Positions 22,267-28,980 of a stretch of 28,980 nt of DNA are shown one piece after another. The stretch's first letter is position 1. The number at the start of each line of letters is the position of its first letter. The position numbers were made by a program, and so were the translations under genes. The notes beneath the pieces were generated by a model that had not been told where the DNA came from, made no database searches, and worked only from the letters and a program-made list of their open reading frames with translations. The DNA lies in assembly GCA_021648745.1 (NCBI GenBank), contig JAKISE010000033.1, positions 1 to 28,980 on the forward strand. The letters run 5' to 3'. The DNA is from Cyclobacteriaceae bacterium. Lineage in GTDB: Bacteria; Bacteroidota; Bacteroidia; Cytophagales; Cyclobacteriaceae.

Positions 22267-22596
22267 TTATGTTTCTAATTCGTAATACTCAGGTCGAGTA
22301 TCATCACTAATTTGCTCATAATAAGCAGGGGAAACCTTTCTGCCATCTTTGGTTTTGAGCATAAATTTATACACTGCCAACACTGGATTAAACGTAATAT
22401 CTGTAACTCCAATAATATACGTAATTGGGTCTTCTTCTATTTTTCTTTTTTCTTCTTCGATTTGAACGGTTAGCCCGTTAAATTCTAAGAGGTCTTTTAA
22501 AAATTCAGTTCGTTCTTTAGAAACGCCTTTCTCGAGCACCTTACAACGTACTTCATTAATATCTTTCTCTGCGTGTTTACCTGAATTCAGTGCCAT
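22267..22596 (-). CDS. Conserved-looking hypothetical protein
   Basis: A 109-aa soluble protein that I cannot assign. It begins with a charged helical part rich in Glu and Lys (about 1-58, possible coiled coil with VQIEEEKRKIEEDP) followed by a beta-rich half (TYIIGVTDITFNPVLAVYKFMLKTKDGRKVSPAYYEQ). No signal, membrane helix or metal motif is present. It lies between nuoN and the thioredoxin gene on the same strand, separated from nuoN by a tandem repeat. Confidence 0.65.
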   Translation of the reverse strand: MALNSGKHAEKDINEVRCKVLEKGVSKERTEFLKDLLEFNGLTVQIEEEKRKIEEDPITYIIGVTDITFNPVLAVYKFMLKTKDGRKVSPAYYEQISDDTRPEYYELET

Positions 22597-22630
22597 AATA
22601 TCTAATGAGTTAATGAGTTAAGGATTGAAT

Positions 22631-22670
22631 GGTTGAATGAGTTAATGGTTGAATGAGTTAATGGTTGAAT
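22631..22670. repeat. 16-bp tandem repeat at the nuoN stop
   Basis: The unit ggttgaatgagttaat occurs twice plus a half copy, with degenerate versions (taatgagttaatgagttaagg) just before it. It reaches the nuoN stop codon at 22670-22672. Confidence 0.7.
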
Positions 22671-24091
22671 TATAATCCAAAACTAAGTGCTTGTACCCAT
22701 TCAAAAATAGGACTGTAGATACCAATTACAAGAATACCAATTACAGTTATTACTAATCCCACACGGGCTAAAAACTCCCCTTTAACGGGTTCTATGGGGT
22801 TATCAACCCGAACCACAAAGATGGCTTTGACTACTAGCAAATAGTAATACAGTGAAACAATGGTGTTGATTACTGCAATAAGTACTAACCAATACATTCC
22901 TTGCTCAGCCACTGCAGCAAATAAGAAAAATTTACCAAAGAAGCCTGCCAATGGAGGAATACCTGCCAATGAAAACAAGGCCAACAGCATTACCATACTT
23001 AACATGGGGTTGGTCGAGTAAAACCCATTATAATCATCGATATTATCTTTGCCAGTTGCATTCTTTACAATAGAAACCACACCAAATGCAGCTAAGTTAG
23101 AGAACACATACACCAAAATAAAATAGATGACTGTTGCCATACCATAAGTGGTACCGCTTATCATTCCTAGTAAAATAAAACCTGCTTGGGCAATAGATGA
23201 AAAGGCTAAAAATCGTTGCAAGTTTTGTTGCCTTATGGCAAATAGGTTACCCACTACCATAGTAACAACGGCCATTACTATTAATAATGGTTGCCAAGCA
23301 TCTGACATTTCTTTAAACACAGTAAACAAAATGGTAATCAGCACAAACACAGAAGCTCCTTTAGATATTACTGAAAGGTACCCTGTTACATTGGTTGGTG
23401 CTCCTTCGTACACATCGGCTGTCCATAAATGAAACGGCACCAACGATATTTTAAATGCTAAGCCAGAAATAAAGAACACTGTTGCTAATATTTGCAAAGG
23501 GTTCATCTGTAAATTGCCCATTACCTCATTAAAATAGAGGCTGCCTGTTGTTCCATAAATTAACGAAATTCCATAGAGCATAATACCTGATGATAGTGCC
23601 GCTAATAAAATGAGTTTGATACCTGCTTCGGTTGATTTCATTCGGTATACATCGTAGGCAGCTAGTGTTGCGATTGGAATAGTTGCTAGCTCTAGTCCTA
23701 AATACAACATTAAAAAATCACCTGCTGATATCATATAACTCATTCCCATTAAGGTTGAGAAGGTGAGTAAGTAAAACTCCAGTGATCGGTTATTATTTTC
23801 CGGCTTTTTAAGCCACCCTTGCACTTGAAAAAGCACTACCAAAACACCAATATTAAGTACATTTTTCATTAATATAATTAATGGTGTATTTCGATACATG
23901 CCTCCAAATAGCTCTCCAGTTTCTGCTGGTAGAAACCCTAGAATAGTATGCAATGCAAATAGTCCTGTGGCTACATTCAGTAGCATATATCGCGCGTTTT
24001 TAGAAGAAAAAATTTCTGCCATCAACAGTAAAAGCACTACCACAATAAGTGATAGTTCGTTGCGCATTATTATAATATTTGATAAATCCAT
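22670..24091 (-). CDS. nuoN: NADH-quinone oxidoreductase subunit N
   Basis: An antiporter-like membrane subunit of complex I, which couples NADH oxidation to proton pumping. About 473 aa with some 14 membrane helices. The proton-channel family segments are present: YLGLELATIPIATLAAYD with the helix-5 glutamate, KISLVPFHLWTADVYEGAPT with the key Lys, and SSIAQAGFILLGM. The frame extends to 24115, but Met9 (24091) gives a start closer to the hydrophobic N-terminus and is preferred. It is the last nuo gene, separated from nuoM by an inserted four-helix-bundle gene. Confidence 0.92.
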   Translation of the reverse strand: MDLSNIIIMRNELSLIVVVLLLLMAEIFSSKNARYMLLNVATGLFALHTILGFLPAETGELFGGMYRNTPLIILMKNVLNIGVLVVLFQVQGWLKKPENNNRSLEFYLLTFSTLMGMSYMISAGDFLMLYLGLELATIPIATLAAYDVYRMKSTEAGIKLILLAALSSGIMLYGISLIYGTTGSLYFNEVMGNLQMNPLQILATVFFISGLAFKISLVPFHLWTADVYEGAPTNVTGYLSVISKGASVFVLITILFTVFKEMSDAWQPLLIVMAVVTMVVGNLFAIRQQNLQRFLAFSSIAQAGFILLGMISGTTYGMATVIYFILVYVFSNLAAFGVVSIVKNATGKDNIDDYNGFYSTNPMLSMVMLLALFSLAGIPPLAGFFGKFFLFAAVAEQGMYWLVLIAVINTIVSLYYYLLVVKAIFVVRVDNPIEPVKGEFLARVGLVITVIGILVIGIYSPIFEWVQALSFGL

Positions 24092-24163
24092 TATATACTT
24101 ATATTCTATCATCAACCATATTCAAATACCCGTTCAGTGTCACAAAAAAATATCATTTTGAAT

Positions 24164-24191
24164 ATCGAACACTGATTAACGATTTTTGATT
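24164..24191 (+). repeat. 28-bp direct repeat, copy next to nuoN
   Basis: A direct repeat (tcgaacactgattaacg...) that recurs at 24693-24720. The two copies flank the four-helix-bundle gene. Confidence 0.65.
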
Positions 24192-24202
24192 TATTGATTT
24201 AA

Positions 24203-24565
24203 TTACGATTTATTGTTCAGTTGAGCTGTCTCAATACTTTTTACAAAAATTGCGATTAACTCGTTATTTTCTTTTTTTGCCTTTGCTATTTTATCCTCAA
24301 CTTTATAAAGTTTACTTCTATGAATAATTTTGAGGTTAATAAAGCTCTCTCTAAGTTCTTTTAGAATCACTTTCATTTTATGAATAAAATCTCTCTTTGA
24401 TTCAGCACTTTGCGCTTCGCCATAATTCAACGAAACAGAAGTGCCAGATCGAACTAATTGACCTGCCATATGGCTTCCTGCTTTAGAGCTTGGGGTTTCA
24501 TTTACAATTTCTATTATTAAAACTGAAAAATCAATCAACCGCTCTTCTAAGTCATATTTATTCAT
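24203..24565 (-). CDS. Four-helix-bundle protein (23S rRNA intervening-sequence/AvD-like family)
   Basis: A 120-aa all-helical protein. The family hallmarks are DLEERLIDFSVLIIEI at the start, SKAGSHMAGQLVRSGTSVSLNYGEAQSAESKRDFIHKM in the centre, and KVILKELRESFINLKII after it. Relatives are encoded in intervening sequences of 23S rRNA genes and next to diversity-generating retroelements, but most copies stand alone, as here; their function is unclear. It interrupts the nuo operon between nuoM and nuoN and is flanked by direct repeats and a duplicated nuoM tail, which suggests it arrived as a unit. No reverse transcriptase is nearby, so an AvD role is unlikely. Confidence 0.88.
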   Translation of the reverse strand: MNKYDLEERLIDFSVLIIEIVNETPSSKAGSHMAGQLVRSGTSVSLNYGEAQSAESKRDFIHKMKVILKELRESFINLKIIHRSKLYKVEDKIAKAKKENNELIAIFVKSIETAQLNNKS

Positions 24566-24591
24566 TTTTTTCCAAATCAGATTTCATTATT

Positions 24592-24660
24592 CCTTAATCG
24601 AAATTCGTTATTCATTTTTTCGCCTCTTTAATTCACCACAAACCGCTCAAACACAAGCTC
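24592..24660. repeat. Duplicate of the nuoM 3' end
   Basis: This stretch copies 24754-24822, the last codons of nuoM (FERFVVN and stop) plus about 40 bp downstream, with few changes. The copies are 162 bp apart in direct orientation. Confidence 0.75.
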
Positions 24661-24692
24661 CATTTCAAGTCTTAATTATTAAAATATCGAAT

Positions 24693-24720
24693 GTCGAACA
24701 CTGATTAACGATTTTTGATT
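24693..24720 (+). repeat. 28-bp direct repeat, copy next to nuoM
   Basis: Matches 24164-24191 on the other side of the four-helix-bundle gene. Confidence 0.65.
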
Positions 24721-24790
24721 GAACTAACCTAATCCAACTTCTCAAATAATCATTCGTTAATCGATATTCATTATTCATTTTTTCGCCTCT

Positions 24791-26284
24791 TTAATTCACC
24801 ACAAACCGCTCAAACATAGGACCCAATCCATCATAAATCATTGTGGCTAACCAATTTGGGAACAAGCCCATACCTGCGATAACAGCTATTAATACAAACA
24901 CTGCCACCTTATCATACCAATGTGCATCGGGAAGCAATTCAAAATCTTTGTTTTTAATGGCACCCATCAACATAGTGCCTGCTGCTCGTAAAACATACAC
25001 CGCAGTAATCACGATGGAAGAAATTACAAGGATAGTTGCCACTCTAATGAACATCTGCTCATTTTGGAAAGCTCCCACGAAGATGGTCATTTCAGCCACA
25101 AATGCACTAAAACCAGGCAAGCCTAAAGAGGCAAACCCTGCAATAAAATAAGCGACACCTAATACAGGCATCACTTTCATAAGCCCACCCATTTCGTTGA
25201 TATTACGTGTTTTTGTACGACTGTAAATCATGCCAATTAAAGCAAAGAAAAGAGCTGTAATTAATCCGTGAGAGATCATTTGTAAAACGGCACCTTCAAA
25301 AGCAACCTGATTAAACATTAAGGCGGCAAATAGGATAAAGGCTAAATGACTCACTGAAGAGTAGGCATTGATAAACTTAAGATCTTTTTGCCAAATAGCT
25401 CCGAATGCACCATAAACGGCTCCAATAGTTGCCAATATGATAAATATCCATTGATAATGTTGAGCACCTTCGGGCATTAACATTACGGCAATTCTTAATG
25501 CTCCATAGCCTCCTAATTTCATAAGCACACCTGCGTGCAACATTGATACGGCAGTTGGTGCCGATGCATGGCCATCTGGTGACCAAGTATGAAAAGGGTA
25601 TAAAGCACCTAGCACTCCAAAGCCTATAAACGTTAATGGGAAGAAGAAATATTGTGCCGAAGCTGGAATATCAATTTTTGAAATCTCAATAAAATTAAAC
25701 GTTAATTGACCTCCATCTGGAGCCGAGTTAAAATAGATACCTAAAATACCTACCAGTAAAAAGGCGGAAGCTCCCATTAGCATTAAGGTTAACTTCATAG
25801 CCGAGTATTCTTTTGGCCCTGTTCCCCAGATACCAATTAATAGGTACATCGGAATTACCGCTAGCTCGTAGAATAAGAACATTGTGAATAAATCCAGCGA
25901 GATAAAAAAGCCAAATACCCCTGTAGCCAGCATATAAAGGGTAATAAAAAACTCCTTGGTTCTGTCTTTAATTTCCCACGAAGCAAATACCCCTGTAAAA
26001 ACGATGATACTGGTTAGTAAAATCAATGCGATGGAAACTCCATCTACGCCAGTAGCATAATGAATATTAAGGTATTTATACCAAACTATATCCGTAGTAA
26101 AAAGCATTTCGGATGTATCGCCTGCCTCTCGTGCTGCAAAAAATGAGAACAATAATAAAACTGATTGAACTAGCTGCACTGCTGCACCAATAGCTCCAAC
26201 CCACTTTACTTTTGAATCATTTACAAATGCCATCACAATCATTGTGATAACTGGCACCCATATTAGTAAACTTAATTTATCCAT
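24791..26284 (-). CDS. nuoM: NADH-quinone oxidoreductase subunit M
   Basis: A 497-aa antiporter-like complex I subunit with about 14 membrane helices. Signature segments: TMFLFYELAVIPMYLLIGIWG (with the channel glutamate), YPFHTWSPDGHASAPTAVSMLHAGVLMKLGGYGALR and YSSVSHLAFILF. It follows nuoL by 174 bp, looser than the rest of the operon. The final codons are duplicated downstream beside an inserted gene. Confidence 0.95.
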   Translation of the reverse strand: MDKLSLLIWVPVITMIVMAFVNDSKVKWVGAIGAAVQLVQSVLLLFSFFAAREAGDTSEMLFTTDIVWYKYLNIHYATGVDGVSIALILLTSIIVFTGVFASWEIKDRTKEFFITLYMLATGVFGFFISLDLFTMFLFYELAVIPMYLLIGIWGTGPKEYSAMKLTLMLMGASAFLLVGILGIYFNSAPDGGQLTFNFIEISKIDIPASAQYFFFPLTFIGFGVLGALYPFHTWSPDGHASAPTAVSMLHAGVLMKLGGYGALRIAVMLMPEGAQHYQWIFIILATIGAVYGAFGAIWQKDLKFINAYSSVSHLAFILFAALMFNQVAFEGAVLQMISHGLITALFFALIGMIYSRTKTRNINEMGGLMKVMPVLGVAYFIAGFASLGLPGFSAFVAEMTIFVGAFQNEQMFIRVATILVISSIVITAVYVLRAAGTMLMGAIKNKDFELLPDAHWYDKVAVFVLIAVIAGMGLFPNWLATMIYDGLGPMFERFVVN

Positions 26285-26458
26285 TATATCTTATCTTGAA
26301 GCTAATACCTAAATTGAGCGATTTTCTAAAGCAATAAGTACTAATGTATTGAGTTAAAAAATTCACAAAAATACTGACCATACCCGCTAGGTATGCTTGC
26401 GTTTTTTGTAAATATTTTACTCTCAATCTCTTAGCACTTCTTATCTCCATTAAATCAC
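26285..26458 (-). other. Non-coding gap between nuoL and nuoM
   Basis: 174 bp without an ORF. It contains a small hairpin CATACC-cgcta-GGTATG (26379-26395). The genes on either side are otherwise in operon order, so this may be a processing site or a decayed insertion; nothing more can be said. Confidence 0.4.
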
Positions 26459-28381
26459 TCAGTTTAGGTAGTATAAAATAAACAATGCCAATCCTACAAC
26501 GCCTGCAATCATTACAAATGCATATTGCTGTAACTGGCCAGATTGCAAACCTTTGGTTTTATCCGACACCTTGTTTGTAATCCATGCCATTCCATCCATC
26601 GAGCCATCAACCACTTTTTTATCGAACCAAGCGATTGGTCGTGCAATGGAATTAAAAATTATGGAATGAGTTACCCATACATAAATTTCATCTATATAAA
26701 ACTTGCGTAAACTCAATTTATAAAGCCCAGGCATTGCATTCGCAATTTTATCAGCTGTGGCTTTTGGTTTAAGGTAAAGTATTGCTGCTACCAAAATTCC
26801 AACCACACCAATGGCAATGGATGGAATGGCAACATTCCAATGAATATGCGTGGTAAACGGCACTAAATTGGGAGATACATATTGGCTAAAAGGAATAAAC
26901 CCTACGATAGATGTCATAATAGCTAAAAATATGAGTGCAAACGACATAGAGAACGGAGCCTCATGAGGTTTATGTTCATAGTCTCTATCAGTACCCCAGA
27001 AAATATTGAAGTATAACCTAAACATATAGAATGCAGTAAGCCCTGCTACTGCCCATTCTGTCCAAAAGTATAATTGATTACTTGCATAAGCAGCTACCAA
27101 AATTTCATCTTTACTAAAGAACCCTGCAAAAGGAGGAATTCCCGAGATTGCCAATGCAGCAATTAAAAATGTTATATGTGTAATAGGTAAGTACTTTCTA
27201 AGACCACCCATATCGCCCATTTCATTGCTATGCACTGCGTGAATAACGGCACCTGCTCCTAAGAACAATAGCGCTTTAAACATTGCGTGGGTAAATAAGT
27301 GGAACATAGAAGCCGTAAACCCAAGTCCTTCTGCCCCTACATAGCCAGAAACGCCCAGTGCTAACATCATATAGCCAATTTGCGACATCGTTGAAAATGC
27401 CAGCACTCGTTTAATATCGGTTTGGGTTACTGCAATGAGTGCCGCAAACAAGGAGGTAAATGCTCCTACACCTGCTACTATTGCCAGAGCATCGGGTGCG
27501 TGCAGTACATAAAGACCAAATAAACGCGCTACTAAATACACTCCAGCCACAACCATAGTTGCTGCATGAATTAAAGCCGACACCGGAGTTGGCCCTTCCA
27601 TAGCATCGGGCAGCCAAATATGTAGTGGAAACATGGCTGATTTACCAGCACCACCCATAAATATGAGAAGCAATGCCCAAGACAGCACCGACATACCCAT
27701 AAATGATATGCCCGTCATATTAGTAATGGCAGCATTTCCAGGGCTCATTAGCTCTTGAAAATCGAATGTTTTTGTATAATAGGAAAGTACTAGGATTCCT
27801 ACGAGAAAGCCAAAATCTGCAAACCTTGTAACAATAAATGCTTTTTTAGAAGCAGCAACTGCTGATGGTTTGGTATAATAAAATCCGATAAGTAAGAATG
27901 AAGATACACCCACAAGCTCCCAGAAAATATACATCTGAAAGATATTAGTGGCTATCACTAAGCCAATCATTGAAAAGCTAAATAAGGATAGATAAGCATA
28001 GAATCGCTCGAATCCTTTTTCGCCCTTCATATAACCAAAGCTATAAATATGCACCATTGATGAGATGGTTGTAACTACTACCAACATCATAATGGAAATA
28101 GGGTCGATCATAACGCCCAACTTTATAACAAGTGTGTCATAAAATGTGAGCCACTCCCAATTCTGAGGAATAAATGTTTGATAGGTTCCATCAACCAATC
28201 CCTTACTTAAAAAGTACTGAAATGCTGCAGTATAAGACAACACCATTCCCAGCAAAATTGCTAAGGTTGCAATGGCACCAGAAAGCATAGGTTTTAGCTT
28301 ATCACCAAAAAGCCCTACCACTAAAAATGAGACTAATAGTACAGCCGGAATCCAAATAACATAAGAAAAATCGATCTGCAT
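26459..28381 (-). CDS. nuoL: NADH-quinone oxidoreductase subunit L
   Basis: A 640-aa complex I subunit, the distal antiporter-like pump with the long lateral helix at its C-terminus. Motifs: MYIFWELVGVSSFLLIGFYY, GKSAMFPLHIWLPDAMEGPTPVSALIHAATMVVAGVYL, STMSQIGYMMLALG and HALFKALLFLGAGAVIHA. Length is normal for the family. It begins 4 bp after nuoK, in the fixed order J-K-L-M-N. Confidence 0.96.
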   Translation of the reverse strand: MQIDFSYVIWIPAVLLVSFLVVGLFGDKLKPMLSGAIATLAILLGMVLSYTAAFQYFLSKGLVDGTYQTFIPQNWEWLTFYDTLVIKLGVMIDPISIMMLVVVTTISSMVHIYSFGYMKGEKGFERFYAYLSLFSFSMIGLVIATNIFQMYIFWELVGVSSFLLIGFYYTKPSAVAASKKAFIVTRFADFGFLVGILVLSYYTKTFDFQELMSPGNAAITNMTGISFMGMSVLSWALLLIFMGGAGKSAMFPLHIWLPDAMEGPTPVSALIHAATMVVAGVYLVARLFGLYVLHAPDALAIVAGVGAFTSLFAALIAVTQTDIKRVLAFSTMSQIGYMMLALGVSGYVGAEGLGFTASMFHLFTHAMFKALLFLGAGAVIHAVHSNEMGDMGGLRKYLPITHITFLIAALAISGIPPFAGFFSKDEILVAAYASNQLYFWTEWAVAGLTAFYMFRLYFNIFWGTDRDYEHKPHEAPFSMSFALIFLAIMTSIVGFIPFSQYVSPNLVPFTTHIHWNVAIPSIAIGVVGILVAAILYLKPKATADKIANAMPGLYKLSLRKFYIDEIYVWVTHSIIFNSIARPIAWFDKKVVDGSMDGMAWITNKVSDKTKGLQSGQLQQYAFVMIAGVVGLALFILYYLN

Positions 28382-28385
28382 AGCG

Positions 28386-28703
28386 TTAGTGTTTCATCGT
28401 GTTAATATGCTCTATATCAATACCTTGCAGATTTCGATATACATTTAAAATAATGGCTATGGCCACTGCGGCTTCAGCAGCTGCAATACCAATGACAAAA
28501 AGGCTAATCATATATCCCTGCAATAAATCTGGATAGAGGTATTTATTAAATGCCACAAAATTGATATTGACAGAATTGAGAATTAACTCAACTGACATTA
28601 AAATGGTGATTAGGTTTTTGCGTACCACAAACCCATAAATGCCTATGAAAAACATAATGGTTGAAACCACCAAAAATTCGGTTACTCCTACTCCTTCAAT
28701 CAT
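28386..28703 (-). CDS. nuoK: NADH-quinone oxidoreductase subunit K
   Basis: A 105-aa complex I membrane subunit with three helices. It carries the conserved glutamate region MSVELILNSVNINFVAF and the second one in GIAAAEAAVAIAIILNVYR, both part of the proton path. The start codon overlaps the nuoJ stop by four bases (ATGA), which indicates translational coupling. Normal length. Confidence 0.95.
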   Translation of the reverse strand: MIEGVGVTEFLVVSTIMFFIGIYGFVVRKNLITILMSVELILNSVNINFVAFNKYLYPDLLQGYMISLFVIGIAAAEAAVAIAIILNVYRNLQGIDIEHINTMKH

Positions 28704-28980
28704 TTTCTATATCGTTTAGCAATCATAATGGCGCCTATCATAGAGGCCAATAATAAAACACTTATTACTTCGAACGGAAGCACATAGCCATAATTTCCAT
28801 AGCTCAATAAACTCAAACCAACAGCTCTAACATCATGCGCTCCTTCGGCCATTCCGTTGGGCACAAATGAGTAGCCCAAAATAGCCCAAAGAACCACACC
28901 CAGTCCACTCAATAATAATAAAATGGAGGCAATGGATTTTAGAGAGCCAACGGCTTCTAATTTATGATCCATTCGAGCTG
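28700..28980 (-). CDS. nuoJ: NADH-quinone oxidoreductase subunit J, C-terminal part
   Basis: Partial gene: the frame is open to the window edge, so the start lies beyond 28980; the ATG at 28972 is internal. The visible 90 or so residues include two membrane helices and the family's C-terminal signature LPFEVISVLLLASMIGAIMIAKR. NuoJ is usually about 165-200 aa. It overlaps nuoK by 4 bp. Confidence 0.9.
   Translation of the reverse strand, partial: ARMDHKLEAVGSLKSIASILLLLSGLGVVLWAILGYSFVPNGMAEGAHDVRAVGLSLLSYGNYGYVLPFEVISVLLLASMIGAIMIAKRYRK

Noticed and set aside
24203..24565. Accessory protein of a diversity-generating retroelement
   Set aside because: The family is related to Avd, but no reverse transcriptase, template repeat or variable repeat is visible nearby.

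Overview
The window comes from a Bacteroidota genome, probably a marine Cytophagales-type bacterium. This is inferred from the AT-rich sequence, promoters of the TTTG / TAnnTTTG type, the near absence of Shine-Dalgarno sequences, a BtuB/BtuG pair, a GH3-family protein next to lptB, and family-specific versions of OxyR, NuoL/M/N and the insertion sequences. No tRNA, rRNA or CRISPR array was seen.

Layout. (1) 1-1520: peroxide defence. The start of katG, carrying a lipoprotein signal, diverges from oxyR over an intergenic region with an OxyR-type operator. (2) 1646-3229: an IS66-family element. (3) 3226-6780: an integron-like gene cassette array. It holds three minus-strand cassette genes (a small hypothetical, a membrane protein and a DUF4328 protein) and two related cassettes with no credible ORF. 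These are separated by four 193-195 bp attC-like sites. The 5' end of each cassette is complementary to the left core of the site at its own 3' end, which is what site-specific cassette insertion leaves behind. No integrase is visible, and transposases cut both ends of the array. (4) 6801-10190: a frameshifted IS4-type transposase, a lone lipoprotein gene, and an intact IS1595-type element with a perfect 8-bp target duplication inside a palindromic repeat. (5) 10200-13420: a btuB-btuG-like vitamin B12 uptake operon behind a cobalamin riboswitch. (6) 13510-15282: a ClC chloride channel with CBS domains, followed by an AT-rich convergent gap with DnaA-box matches. (7) 15697-19777: recJ-lptB-GH3 operon. 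(8) 19943-22596: small stress or housekeeping genes (YceI, NTF2-like, Crp/Fnr regulator, thioredoxin, a hypothetical) and a second copy of the palindromic repeat. (9) 22670-28980: the end of the complex I operon, nuoJ-K-L-M-N, interrupted between nuoM and nuoN by a four-helix-bundle gene flanked by direct repeats and a duplicated nuoM tail.

The right half is ordinary core metabolism. The region from about 1.6 to 10.2 kb is accessory DNA, and the cassette array in it is the most unusual system in the window.
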